A DNA stretch of 64,000 nt from Blastocatellia bacterium. GTDB taxonomy: Bacteria; Acidobacteriota; Blastocatellia; Pyrinomonadales; Pyrinomonadaceae. The stretch is taken from the NCBI GenBank assembly GCA_016789145.1, contig JAEUQI010000002.1, positions 1-64,000 of the forward strand. Reading direction: 5' to 3'. A program made the position numbers and the translations under genes. This document shows, one piece after another, positions 42,759-52,306 of this stretch (position 1 is its first letter; every line of letters begins with the position of its first letter). The notes beneath the pieces were generated by a model. It did no database searches. It saw only the letters and a program-made list of their open reading frames with translations, and was not told the origin of the DNA.

Positions 42759-43294
42759 TCCGTCGCCTCCATTGGCAAGAGTTCTCGCTTTCGCAGCAGC
42801 AATGCGCTGATGAGCGTAACAATAATACCGACCGGCAGTATCTCGATGATCGAGAACGCAAATCTGATCGGCAGTTTCTTATACATTTCGGCAAACTGTT
42901 CGCCTTCGACCCGAGCAGTTTCTATCTCCGCTGCTGGAGCTCCCTCGGTTTTCATCTTGTCGAGATTGTATTCGGTATATTTCGCGATGAATTCGTCGCC
43001 GATCTGTGGATAATACAATTCCCAGCTAACTGCGTAGCATAATGCCGAGATCATCGTTATAAGCATTCCTACCTGTAGGCCTTTCAGAAATGAGATCTTC
43101 CCGCCGTGGTTGTCGCGGTATGACTTGATGCCGAAAAACACCAAGGAAAGAGCGATGATCATCGTCGCGTAGCCGACGAACATTCCGTTGTCGAAATTGA
43201 GTGCTCCGCTGTTGACTGCTGCCATCAGCAGCCACATAAGGAAACCTGAGATGAGGCCTGAAATGAGACCAAACACGATAACGACCTTTTTCAT
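42755..43294 (-). CDS. DUF4199 family membrane protein
   Basis: A 179-residue protein. The ATG at 43294 has AGGAG just before it; the frame reads further upstream but without a start site. Helices are at about 4-27, 35-52 and 70-92 and one more near 145-168, with a charged periplasmic or cytoplasmic loop between (ISKYTEYNLDKMKTEGAPA-like). The GYATMIIALSLVFFGIKSYR segment followed by KISFLKGLQVGMLITMISAL is typical of DUF4199. The family often sits next to small LuxR-type regulators, as here. Function is not known. Confidence 0.85.
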   Translation of the reverse strand: MKKVVIVFGLISGLISGFLMWLLMAAVNSGALNFDNGMFVGYATMIIALSLVFFGIKSYRDNHGGKISFLKGLQVGMLITMISALCYAVSWELYYPQIGDEFIAKYTEYNLDKMKTEGAPAAEIETARVEGEQFAEMYKKLPIRFAFSIIEILPVGIIVTLISALLLRKRELLPMEATE

Positions 43295-43396
43295 AATTTT
43301 CTCCTGCAAGCACGACGAATATACGCATTTTGCGAGAATGCGCACATCAGCCAAAAGTATGAATTTCGGCAATTTACAGCTTTTCCGTCGAAAGTA

Positions 43397-43819
43397 CTAG
43401 GGAATTATACGCAAATTCTTGGCTTTCGCTATTGCTTCGGTCCGGCGACTGGCGTCAAGTTTGGCTAGGACGCTGGAGACGTGAGTCTTGACAGTGGAAT
43501 TCGATACGAAGAGTTTTTCGGAAATTTCCTGATTAGACATTCCGGCGGCGAGTAATTCGAGAACTTCATATTCCCGCTTACTGATGCCGGTCGATTTGAG
43601 ATTCGCCTCATTCATAGCGAACGGCCCTGAGACCTCAACCACCTTTGGACGTGTTAGCTTAAGTCCTGCCCAAATTCCGATCGCAGTGAACATGACGGCG
43701 ATAAGCCCGATATAGAATTCGAGCGGTATGTCGCGGACGACGTATTTGTACTCGACGAACTTGAGAAAGCCGACAAGTGCGGCCATTGTTATGCCATATA
43801 TGACTATTGTTCGTCGCAT
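43397..43819 (-). CDS. membrane-anchored LuxR-type helix-turn-helix regulator
   Basis: A 140-residue protein combining two N-terminal membrane helices (about 7-24 and 34-55) with a C-terminal LuxR/GerE helix-turn-helix (ISKREYEVLELLAAGMSNQEI followed by LFVSNSTVKTHVSSVLAKL). There is no receiver domain or phospho-acceptor Asp. It would hold a DNA-binding domain at the membrane, which is uncommon. The DUF4199 operon starts about 100 bases downstream, and control of that operon is likely but inferred. tRNA-Ser lies directly upstream. Confidence 0.9.
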   Translation of the reverse strand: MRRTIVIYGITMAALVGFLKFVEYKYVVRDIPLEFYIGLIAVMFTAIGIWAGLKLTRPKVVEVSGPFAMNEANLKSTGISKREYEVLELLAAGMSNQEISEKLFVSNSTVKTHVSSVLAKLDASRRTEAIAKAKNLRIIP

Positions 43820-43837
43820 TTGATCACTAAAAGCAAA

Positions 43838-43866
43838 ACGCCGTCAAACCAACGGCTTGACGGCGT
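43838..43866 (-). terminator. intrinsic terminator after tRNA-Ser
   Basis: A 10-bp stem, ACGCCGTCAA (43838-43847) and TTGACGGCGT (43857-43866), with a 9-base loop. On the minus strand it is followed by TTTTGCTTTT, so it ends tRNA-Ser transcription. Confidence 0.82.
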
Positions 43867-43874
43867 CTAAAAAA

Positions 43875-43965
43875 TGGCGGAGACGACAGGATTCGAACCT
43901 GTGGTACCCTTTTGAGGTACAACGATTTAGCAAACCGCCGCTTTCAGCCGCTCAGCCACGTCTCC
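43875..43965 (-). tRNA. tRNA-Ser (anticodon GCT)
   Basis: On the minus strand the acceptor GGAGACG pairs with CGTCTCC, followed by discriminator G and an encoded CCA (43875-43877). The anticodon loop is TTGCTAA with anticodon GCT, a long variable arm is present (TACCTCAAAAGGGTA) and the T-loop is GGTTCGAATCC. It is 91 bases long. Confidence 0.97.
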
Positions 43966-44103
43966 AGATTACCTCGAAAGGTAATCTCTGATTTTAGCCG
44001 ACCGGCAAACTTTGTCAAGCATAATGTCATCAAATTGGCACTTGGAACAGTTGACACTGTTGACATTAACGAACAAAATACGAAGATTGCCGGTTTTCTG
44101 TTG

Positions 44104-45840
44104 ATGGGTTTTATTGGCAAAAGTAAATTCTGGATGGCTGCTGTTATCGCAGTCGGGTTTACGGCGCTTGCCATACCTGCTAACGCAAGCAATTCCAATG
44201 TGGCCGTTACTGCTAATGTCAATAGCAACTTTGGCATAATCAAAGGCGTCGTTCGAGATGACGGAGGCAATCCGATTGCCGATGCGACGGTCGCGATCTT
44301 CAAACTCGGAACCTCTAAGTTATTAAAGCAAGTATCATCTGCAGCGGACGGCAGTTTTGTTGCTCGTATTTTACCTGGGCGGTATTCGGTTCTTGCCGTT
44401 GCTCAGGGATTTAATCCTGTGACGGTCAACAATGTCGCGGTGAATAGATCAGCCTCGTTGAATTACGGCTTCAAGCTTGAAAGAGCTGGCGGCGGGAACA
44501 CTTTGCCGGAGAAGCGTCCTGATCGAAACAGCTCAAAATGGCACGTTCGTGCTGCTCAGATGCAGCGTTCGATATATCAGAATTCGGAGGGCAAGGTGCC
44601 CGTTACCGCTGATCAGGACGATTCAGCAGAAACCGAAGACGAAAAACGAACGGCGAATGGAAACGTTCGCAGTGTAGTTGAGACAGGCGTTTCAGCAGGT
44701 GCCAATGGGGTATTTCCGACATTGAATTTTGCTACTGCGGTGCCGGTCGGTTCGAATGCCGAAGTTGTTCTCATTGGCCAGACTTCTATAGCTGACAACG
44801 CTCCGCAACGTTTTGAGACGAAGTTAACTTTCCGTCCGTCTAATAACCATAAGCTCCGCATCAACACGTCGATCTCGAAGCTGGGAGCACGACGCTCTTC
44901 TTTATTAGACCGTCGTTTAGGGCAGCTATCATTCCAGGCGACCGACGAATGGCGTGTTCGTGAAGGGCTGATCCTTGTTTACGGAGTCGATTATTCAAAG
45001 TTTTTTGGAGCCGGGAACGATTCGTCACTTACTCCTCGATTGGGCATGTCGTTTGATGTCAACGAGCGAACTCGGTTGACCACCGCATTTACGACAAAGA
45101 CCGAAACGCCGACCTGGTCGCGTGCTATCGACCTTGAGGGCACAAGTGTATTGTTCCGCGAACCTGTCTTTATTGAGGACCTTGTCGTCGCGAATTCGAA
45201 ACCGCAGATGAACAAGAGCCGACGATTCGAATTCGCGGTCGAACGCGTTATTGACGGTAGTTCGACGGTCGAGGCCGGAGCTTTCTTTGACACGACATTA
45301 GGCCGAGGCGTTGGGCTGAACGCATTGCCGTTCGATGTACTCGGTAGTGGCGAGTTTGGCGAATTGGTCGGTAATCAACAAGGTGGGGCTCAAGGGCTTC
45401 GCGTGATATACAATCGCCGAATCTCAGGGATAGTCAATGCTTCTGCCGGATATTCTTACGGCGTAGGACAGAGATTGTCTGGCGACGGTATCTCCGATCC
45501 GACGAAGCTATTTGAACGATCTGTCTTTCAAACCGTATTTGGTAAGATCGGCGTCGATCTTGATTCTGGGACAAGTGTAGAGACCGTTTTCCGACTCTCG
45601 CCGAAGGCGACCGTTTTCGCGATCGACCCATTTAGCGGGCGACTTGCGATCTATGATCCAGGTCTGAGTGTACTCGTAACGCAACGTCTGCCAACGTTTG
45701 GAATGCCGTTCCGAGCGCAGGCAATGGTCGATGCCCGGAACATTCTTGACAACCACATCTTTGTGACCGGCGAGGAAGGAACCCTTCGTTCAGCTGCCGC
45801 GGGCCGAGCATTTCGTGGCAGTATTTTGGTTCGTTTTTAG
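44104..45840 (+). CDS. outer-membrane beta-barrel protein with carboxypeptidase-regulatory domain
   Basis: A 578-residue exported protein. The ATG at 44104 gives a signal peptide (FWMAAVIAVGFTALAIPANA); the frame is open further upstream, but only across the tRNA-Ser. After the signal lies a carboxypeptidase-regulatory/CNA_B domain (about 38-120: GIIKGVVRDDGGNPIADATV, ILPGRYSVLAVAQGFNPV), then a linker and a barrel of alternating strands ending in FRGSILVRF. No TonB plug is apparent, so it resembles a TonB-receptor-like barrel that has lost the plug. The ligand is unknown. It is alone on its strand, next to a sensor kinase gene. Confidence 0.85.
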   Translation: MGFIGKSKFWMAAVIAVGFTALAIPANASNSNVAVTANVNSNFGIIKGVVRDDGGNPIADATVAIFKLGTSKLLKQVSSAADGSFVARILPGRYSVLAVAQGFNPVTVNNVAVNRSASLNYGFKLERAGGGNTLPEKRPDRNSSKWHVRAAQMQRSIYQNSEGKVPVTADQDDSAETEDEKRTANGNVRSVVETGVSAGANGVFPTLNFATAVPVGSNAEVVLIGQTSIADNAPQRFETKLTFRPSNNHKLRINTSISKLGARRSSLLDRRLGQLSFQATDEWRVREGLILVYGVDYSKFFGAGNDSSLTPRLGMSFDVNERTRLTTAFTTKTETPTWSRAIDLEGTSVLFREPVFIEDLVVANSKPQMNKSRRFEFAVERVIDGSSTVEAGAFFDTTLGRGVGLNALPFDVLGSGEFGELVGNQQGGAQGLRVIYNRRISGIVNASAGYSYGVGQRLSGDGISDPTKLFERSVFQTVFGKIGVDLDSGTSVETVFRLSPKATVFAIDPFSGRLAIYDPGLSVLVTQRLPTFGMPFRAQAMVDARNILDNHIFVTGEEGTLRSAAAGRAFRGSILVRF

Positions 45841-46102
45841 GGAATTTCGAGCTAGGTTTTTGGCCCGTCAGACGCATAGCCGATTTTCGGCTCGTCTTTC
45901 GGGTCTTTCGATTTTTCGACATTCTCCAAAATCTTGGATTATCGGGGCTATCCGTTATTTACATCGATGCATAGCTCGACGAACGATAGCGAAAAGGCCT
46001 TTATTTATAACGTTTTTCTTAGGCCGTATTGAGTCTTCCGCGTTCGGGCTGTTGGTACGTCAATTGCGTCTTTGAACAGTTTAGGCAGAGTCGCCGCTTA
46101 CG

Positions 46103-49066
46103 ATGAAGGGTAAGTTCCTTACAAGCTGGAGTTTGATCTGGATGCTGTCCGCGATCCTGCTGGTCGCAGGCGGCTCGCTCAATCTTATGCAGCGCGGCTT
46201 TCAGAAACTCCCTCCGACGGACGGCGTGGTTTGGACGCAACGTGCAGACGGTATCTATGCGGAACGAGTTAAGCCAGGTTTGGCTGGTTCGCGAGCAGGC
46301 ATTTCTGAAGGCGACAGGCTGATATCTATCGGAACTTCTGGCGATAAGGGCGATGAGATCGTGGCAGTTTCCGATGTCCAGATGTATCTCGACACGGTAG
46401 GCGTCGGAGGGAGCCTTACATATTTTTACCAAAAACCGAGCTACTCATTCTCGGATAATTACTACTTTGCAGACCTGCGCAATCTCGACGAAGTACCACG
46501 TTGGACGCCGTCGATGCTATTCCTTGCGGCCGTCGGCCTGATCTGGCTTGCTGTTGGCGTCTTTGTTTTGTTCAAACAGGGCGGACACTCGCCATTTGTC
46601 ATTCACTTCGCGACTGTTTGTCTGACAGCGTTCGTTTTTCACACTTATCGACCGATCGGCACCGGGCAGGACTTCGATCTTGCGGTCACGCTTGTCGATG
46701 ACTTCGCGTTCTTGTTGTTTGTCCCGCTTTTCCTGCACTTTTGCATACGTTATCCAGTTCGGAATGACATTTTTGATGCCGAGAAATGGCGGACCTTGAT
46801 TCTTTATGCTCCGGCCACTGTAATCGCCGTTTTGCTTACTTTGTTTTCGCTCGCTCCGCAGATCGAGATCCGAAGCGGTTTGGCTGAGTTTTTTGCGAGC
46901 CTCGATAATTCATTCAACGTATTCCGAAATCTTTACCAAGCCTCGTTTTATCATTTTATCGTCGGTGTATCAGCAGGTTCTGTATTCCTAATATGGCGAT
47001 TCTTCAAGAATCATCAACCTGTTGTTCGCCAGCGCCTAAAATGGGCGATGTGGGGTACTCTGGCCGCGATCGTTCCGATCGTGATGTTCGAAGCTGTGAA
47101 ACGCTTTGGCGTTGAGTTGCCTGATGATAGTTATAGTGCCGCGATCACGACGTTGCCGCTCGCACTCATTCCGCTTAGCTTTGGCCATTCCGTCGTTCGC
47201 TATCGCTTGATGGATGTCGATGTCGTTGTGCGTCGTGCCCTCGTTTACGCGATGACCACAATGGCGATCGCCATGATGATAGGAGCGGTTGCTCTCGGCT
47301 TGATATTTATCGTGGTTGGTAAAGATCTTTCATCGACCGAGATCACTTTACGAGCGTTGATCGCAGTTGTTGCGATGGCGGCGATCGTTCTTATTAGCGA
47401 ACCGCTTAAGAAATTCTTACAAGAACGAGCCGACCGATTCTTCTACGGAGAACGCTACGACATGCGTCAAGGCCTGCTCGATTTTGGCAAGACACTTTCA
47501 GCCACTACCGCTCTTGAGCCGCTACTAAATGCGTTGATCGAACGTCTGCGGCAGGTGCTTGATGTCGAGAAGGTGGCAATATTTATTGAAGATCATCGCT
47601 CGGAATCACATTATCGCCTCGCCAAAGCGGTCGGACTCGACGAAGAATACAGAATTCCATCGGACTTCCGAACGATGATTCGTCTGAAATCTGCCGAGAA
47701 AGGCATCGTTCGGGCTGACGAGTTTGAAACGACCGATATCGAGATATCCGATTCCGGATCTTTGTCGGTGCCCGTTATACGACAGGAGCTTCATTATTTT
47801 GTTCCGTGTCTTGCTCGGGGCAAGATGGTTTCGGTAATCGGATTGGGACGGGCGAGTGATGGTTCACTTTTGTCGAGCGAAGATCTCGAGATCTTACGAA
47901 CTGTGTCCGGATACATCGCCGTCGCTATAGAAAACAGCCGCCTCTACGAAGAACAACAGCGACACACAGAGGAACTTGCGTTACTAAAGGAGTTTAACGA
48001 ATCTATCGTCGAATCCGTAAACGTCGGCTTGCTCGCTGTTGATGAAGATGGTCGCATTATTCGGTGTAATTCGCCGTTTGAGCAGATAACAGGACGTGTT
48101 CGCGACGACGTGGTCGGAAAACGCGTTGAGGATGTTTTCGACGAAGCGTTCGCATTAAATCTTGAAAATATACTTGGAAAGACGCGATGGCATCTGACCG
48201 AGATCAGAAACGCCTATAAGCTACATACCTACGATGTAAAGGGCGGTTCCTTGATCTTGAACGTCGCCATCGCGCCACTTCGGTCTGAGGGCAAACAGCA
48301 TACTGGTGCGATCATCGTTCTCGAGGACGTTTCGTCGAGGGTAAAGCTCGAAGAAACCTTGCAGCAAAGTGAAAAACTATCTAGCATCGGTCTACTCGCA
48401 GCGGGTGTGGCGCATGAAGTAAATACCCCGCTAACAGGCGTCTCGAGCTATACACAGATGCTTTTGGGTATGATCCCTGAGACCGATCCTAAGCATGCTT
48501 TGCTCGAAAAGATGCAGCGACAGACCGATCGTGCGACTAACATCGTTGGAAATCTACTGAACTTCTCGCGTGCCGGCAGTTCTGCCGATTTTATTGATTG
48601 CAACGTAAATAAATTGCTCAACGACACGCTTCAACTCCTCGAACCGCAGCTTCGCAAATCGAATGTTGAGATCACCAAAGACTACGACGATGAGCTTCCG
48701 GACATCACGGGGAACGCAGGCAAACTTCAGCAAGTCTTCACCAATTTGATCTTAAATGCACGCGATGCGATGTTCGGCGGCGGCTCTATCAAGTTACGGA
48801 CATCTGCTGCTGATGAGAACACGGTCGTTGTCGAAGTTGTCGATTCGGGCGAAGGAATTCCGGACGAGAATCTATCTAAGATATTCGATCCCTTCTTTAC
48901 AACAAAGGGCGTCGGCAACGGCACCGGACTTGGACTTGCTGTAACTTACGGCATCGTACAAGAACACGCCGGTTCGATCGAAGCCATTAGCGACGGCCGG
49001 ACAGGCACCACCTTCCGAATCACATTTCCTGCCGCAAGTGCAATTCGCCAACGCGCCGTAAGCTAG
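46103..49066 (+). CDS. hybrid-architecture sensor histidine kinase (PDZ, multi-helix membrane part, GAF, PAS, HisKA-HATPase)
   Basis: A 987-residue membrane histidine kinase. Helix 1 (about 9-26) is followed by a PDZ-like periplasmic segment (about 35-110: GLAGSRAGISEGDRLISIG). A block of 7 helices (about 135-440) forms the membrane domain; then a GAF domain (about 460-625), a PAS domain (about 640-760, ESVNVGLLAVDEDGRIIRCN) and the kinase core: His771 in AAGVAHEVNTPLTG, N-box NLILNARDAM, and the G-boxes DSGEGIP and GNGTGLGLAV. The kinase core resembles NtrB/AtoS-like enzymes. No response-regulator gene is adjacent, so its partner is elsewhere. Its stop overlaps the convergent MFS stop (CTAG). 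Confidence 0.95.
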   Translation: MKGKFLTSWSLIWMLSAILLVAGGSLNLMQRGFQKLPPTDGVVWTQRADGIYAERVKPGLAGSRAGISEGDRLISIGTSGDKGDEIVAVSDVQMYLDTVGVGGSLTYFYQKPSYSFSDNYYFADLRNLDEVPRWTPSMLFLAAVGLIWLAVGVFVLFKQGGHSPFVIHFATVCLTAFVFHTYRPIGTGQDFDLAVTLVDDFAFLLFVPLFLHFCIRYPVRNDIFDAEKWRTLILYAPATVIAVLLTLFSLAPQIEIRSGLAEFFASLDNSFNVFRNLYQASFYHFIVGVSAGSVFLIWRFFKNHQPVVRQRLKWAMWGTLAAIVPIVMFEAVKRFGVELPDDSYSAAITTLPLALIPLSFGHSVVRYRLMDVDVVVRRALVYAMTTMAIAMMIGAVALGLIFIVVGKDLSSTEITLRALIAVVAMAAIVLISEPLKKFLQERADRFFYGERYDMRQGLLDFGKTLSATTALEPLLNALIERLRQVLDVEKVAIFIEDHRSESHYRLAKAVGLDEEYRIPSDFRTMIRLKSAEKGIVRADEFETTDIEISDSGSLSVPVIRQELHYFVPCLARGKMVSVIGLGRASDGSLLSSEDLEILRTVSGYIAVAIENSRLYEEQQRHTEELALLKEFNESIVESVNVGLLAVDEDGRIIRCNSPFEQITGRVRDDVVGKRVEDVFDEAFALNLENILGKTRWHLTEIRNAYKLHTYDVKGGSLILNVAIAPLRSEGKQHTGAIIVLEDVSSRVKLEETLQQSEKLSSIGLLAAGVAHEVNTPLTGVSSYTQMLLGMIPETDPKHALLEKMQRQTDRATNIVGNLLNFSRAGSSADFIDCNVNKLLNDTLQLLEPQLRKSNVEITKDYDDELPDITGNAGKLQQVFTNLILNARDAMFGGGSIKLRTSAADENTVVVEVVDSGEGIPDENLSKIFDPFFTTKGVGNGTGLGLAVTYGIVQEHAGSIEAISDGRTGTTFRITFPAASAIRQRAVS

Positions 49067-50331
49067 GCCGCGACCTGCGTTCTGTAAAATCTACTAAAGT
49101 AGATAGCCGCAACTAGGGCGACGAGCATTATCGCTGACGCCATAGCAAACGTGCGAAATACCGTCATGTCATCAACTTTGTTGATCTGATTATTGAGCAG
49201 AACGCCGCCGATCAATGGCCCGATCGCTCTTGCAAGGCTAGCTACCGATTGAACGATCCCAAGAGCCTTGCCCTGTTCGCTTTCGTCCGAGATCTTTGAC
49301 GCCAAACTCGTGAGCGACGGCGACGCCATCGAATTTCCGAACGACAATGTCGCCGTTACAAGCAACAAAAGAGCAATACCTCCGGTCGCAGGCCCGACGA
49401 ATGGATAGGCGAAAAGACTCAGTGCCATCACAATACAACCGGAAACAACTAACGCCGGCTCTCCAAATCGCCGGACTAGCGGCCCGAATACAACGCCTTG
49501 TGCGATCACGCTGATGATCCCGACAAAGAAGAAGAGATAGCCATTCTGCTCAGCATTCAATCCAAACCTGAATGCCGTGAACAGTACAAATGCGTAGGTC
49601 AATATTGAAAATGACGTTACGAGCAAAAAGTATACGAGATTGATGAGAGCGAATTGTCGCTCGCCAAAAGATTTAAGCATCTCGGCAACTCGGCCTTGCC
49701 GCTCAGGCATATTCGATCGCATCTCCTCCGTGACAGATTCCGGAAGTACGAAATAAAGTGCGATCGCATTTACTAATGAAAGTGCCGCGGCGAAATAGAA
49801 CGGTACGTGAATGCCGTACTTGCTTAAAACACCGGCGATCGCAGGACCGAGTATAAATCCCAAACCGAACGCTGCGCCGAACAAGCCCATACCTTTCGCG
49901 CGATTTTCCTTTGTCGTGACATCGGCGATGTATGCCTGAGCTGTCGAGATGTTTCCACCTGTGATGCCGCCGATGATGCGACCCAGAAATACCATCGCCA
50001 GCGAACCGGCCCAGCCGATGCAAAAATATCCGACGGCAGAGCCAAGCAAGCTAATGAACAATATCGGCCTGCGGCCGTATCGATCTGAAAGCCGGCCGAG
50101 TATTGGCGAAAAGAAGAACTGCATCCACGAATAGATCGAAAACAAGATCCCGATCTCAAGCGGCGTGGCATTGTACGGAGCCGTCTCTGCGTAAAATGGC
50201 AGTATCGGAATGACCATTCCGAAACCGATCAGATCGATAAAGATCGTGACGAAAATGATGATCAACGGCGTGGTGAAAAATTTTTCACTTGCGGCCGCTG
50301 TTTTTCCATCGATCTGTGGTTTGTCGGTCAT
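49063..50331 (-). CDS. MFS transporter, TetA/DHA1-like
   Basis: A 12-helix major facilitator, 422 residues from the ATG at 50331 (MTDKPQIDG); a frame to 50391 would add 20 less likely residues. Motif A between helices 2 and 3 is GRLSDRYGRRPI, and the antiport-type motif C in helix 5 is GAAFGLGFILGPAIAG. The first helix with FVTIFIDLIGFGMVIPILPF is typical of TetA-type drug:proton antiporters (DHA1). The substrate is unknown and tetracycline resistance should not be assumed. It is convergent with the kinase and divergent from the M61 peptidase gene. Confidence 0.93.
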   Translation of the reverse strand: MTDKPQIDGKTAAASEKFFTTPLIIIFVTIFIDLIGFGMVIPILPFYAETAPYNATPLEIGILFSIYSWMQFFFSPILGRLSDRYGRRPILFISLLGSAVGYFCIGWAGSLAMVFLGRIIGGITGGNISTAQAYIADVTTKENRAKGMGLFGAAFGLGFILGPAIAGVLSKYGIHVPFYFAAALSLVNAIALYFVLPESVTEEMRSNMPERQGRVAEMLKSFGERQFALINLVYFLLVTSFSILTYAFVLFTAFRFGLNAEQNGYLFFFVGIISVIAQGVVFGPLVRRFGEPALVVSGCIVMALSLFAYPFVGPATGGIALLLLVTATLSFGNSMASPSLTSLASKISDESEQGKALGIVQSVASLARAIGPLIGGVLLNNQINKVDDMTVFRTFAMASAIMLVALVAAIYFSRFYRTQVAA

Positions 50332-50431
50332 TCTCTGATTTCTTTGCGGTGCCTTGTCGGATAGCAGCGACCTTTTATTGTAAGATAACAAGATACTTAA
50401 GCCTAAAGAGGCGAATGTAAAGGTGATTGAA

Positions 50432-52306
50432 ATGCGAAATTTGCTACGTTCGAACGCTATACTAATGTTTGCCGCTATCGCGGTTTTTGCGATGTATCAG
50501 GAAACCGAAGCCCAACGAAAAAAGCCAACGCCAAAGCCTACACCCGTTGCCGAAGCGAATCCGGCACCATCCGACATCAGCTACACGGTCGGAATGTCGC
50601 AGCCGTGGACTCACCTGCTCGAGGTCGAGATGCGTGTCAAATGGTCGGCTCCGAACAAGGTCGCACCAAAAACGGAACTAAAGATGCCGGTCTGGACGCC
50701 GGGCAGCTATTTGGTTCGCGAATACGCACGCCACGTGCAGAACTTTGCGGTCAAGGACGGCACGGGCAAGGCATTGCCGTGGCGAAAGACAAGCAAGAAC
50801 ACGTGGCAGGTCGATACAACCGGAATTACCGAACTTGTTGCGACCTACAAGGTCTATTCGAACGAGCTGACCGTTCGTACAAACGAGCTCAACGATGACC
50901 ATGCTTTCTGGAACAACACGGCTCTGCTTTTCTTTGTCAAAGGCCAGCTAAAGATGCCATCGACCGTTGAGGTCAAACCCTTCGGCAACTGGCGTGTAGC
51001 GACCGGTTTGCCTGCCGTTCCCGATCGGCCAAACACGTTTCGTGCTCCAGATTTCGACGTTTTGTATGATTCGCCGTTCGAGGTCAGCGATTTCAAAGAG
51101 TTCAAATTCACTGCAGCGGGCAAACCCCACCGATACGTAATTTCGGGCGATGGCAATTACGACGCCCCCAAACTCGTCGCTGATACGATCAAGATCATCG
51201 ACGAAACCGTCAAGATATTCGGCGATGTTTCATACGACGATTACACATTCATTGTAAACACACGGGGCGGAGGCGGCCTCGAGCATCTCAATTCGACAGC
51301 GTTGCAGATCAACCGATTCGGGTTCAAACCAAACTCGCGTTATGTCGGATTTCTGAGCCTTGTCGCCCACGAATTTTTCCACGCCTATAACGTAAAGCGT
51401 ATGCGACCCGATGTTCTTGGGCCCTTCGATTACGAGAACGAGAACTATACAAGGCTGCTTTGGGTGGCCGAAGGCAGCACAGAATATTACTCGAATCTGC
51501 TGCTCGTTCGTGCCGGTTTGATGTCTGACAAGGAGTACCTTAGCCAGCGTGCGGCAGGAATTCAGGCGTTGCAGAATCGCCCCGGACGTTTTGAAACGAG
51601 CCTTGAGGAATCGAGTTTTGATGCCTGGATCAAGTATTATCGCCAGGATGAAAATTCGATCAACAACCAGATCTCGTACTACGATAAAGGCGAGATCGTC
51701 ACGTTGATGCTAGACCTCGCCATAAGAGGAGCGACCGACGGTGCGAAATCGCTCGATGACGTAATGCGTGCGTTGTACAACGATTATTACAAGACAAACA
51801 AGAATTTCTCCGACGCCGATTTTCAGCGTGAATGCGAAAAAGCCGCGGGAAAGAGCCTCGACGATTTCTTTTCAAAATATGTGCGAGGCCGGGACGAGAT
51901 CGATTACAACTCGTTTGCATCCGTCGTTGGCCTTAACCTAGTCGAGCGTGCGACAAACGCCGGGCGTCCGTATATCGGTGCTGACCTCGCGGAGGAAGCT
52001 GGCCGTTTGACCATTCGGTCAATACCTGCTGGAACTCCGGCGTACGATCAAGGTCTAAACACAGGCGATCAGATCGTGGCTATCGACGGCTATCGTGCGA
52101 GTCAGGCGTTCTTGCAGTCGTATATCAACGAGCGAAAGCCCGGCGACAAGATCCGTTTGTCGATATTCCGTTTCGACAAGATGCGAGACATTAATTTCAC
52201 GCTTGGATCGAACGATCGCAAGGACTATTTCTTTGGCCCCGTGGCGACGCCGACCGAGGCTCAACAGCGACTTTACAAACAGCTTTTGAATGCAGATCTT
52301 CAGTAA
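50432..52306 (+). CDS. M61-family metallopeptidase with PDZ domain
   Basis: A 624-residue exported zinc peptidase of the glycyl-aminopeptidase family. The ATG at 50432 has AAAGG 8 bases upstream; a signal-like hydrophobic segment (NAILMFAAIAVFAMY) is followed by a Lys/Pro-rich linker. An N-terminal beta domain contains KMPVWTPGSYLVREYARHVQ; the catalytic part has GGGLEHLNS, the zinc motif HEFFHAYNVKRMRP (His313, Glu314, His317) and the third ligand Glu347 in LLWVAEGSTEYY. A PDZ-like C-terminal domain is present (about 520-600). It overlaps the next gene by 17 bases. The substrate is not known. Confidence 0.95.
   Translation: MRNLLRSNAILMFAAIAVFAMYQETEAQRKKPTPKPTPVAEANPAPSDISYTVGMSQPWTHLLEVEMRVKWSAPNKVAPKTELKMPVWTPGSYLVREYARHVQNFAVKDGTGKALPWRKTSKNTWQVDTTGITELVATYKVYSNELTVRTNELNDDHAFWNNTALLFFVKGQLKMPSTVEVKPFGNWRVATGLPAVPDRPNTFRAPDFDVLYDSPFEVSDFKEFKFTAAGKPHRYVISGDGNYDAPKLVADTIKIIDETVKIFGDVSYDDYTFIVNTRGGGGLEHLNSTALQINRFGFKPNSRYVGFLSLVAHEFFHAYNVKRMRPDVLGPFDYENENYTRLLWVAEGSTEYYSNLLLVRAGLMSDKEYLSQRAAGIQALQNRPGRFETSLEESSFDAWIKYYRQDENSINNQISYYDKGEIVTLMLDLAIRGATDGAKSLDDVMRALYNDYYKTNKNFSDADFQRECEKAAGKSLDDFFSKYVRGRDEIDYNSFASVVGLNLVERATNAGRPYIGADLAEEAGRLTIRSIPAGTPAYDQGLNTGDQIVAIDGYRASQAFLQSYINERKPGDKIRLSIFRFDKMRDINFTLGSNDRKDYFFGPVATPTEAQQRLYKQLLNADLQ

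Noticed and set aside
43912-44103. N-terminal extension of the barrel protein gene
   Set aside because: It would run through tRNA-Ser; the ATG at 44104 gives a normal signal peptide.
49063-50331. Tetracycline resistance pump
   Set aside because: DHA1 motifs are general; nothing in the sequence or context supports tetracycline specificity.
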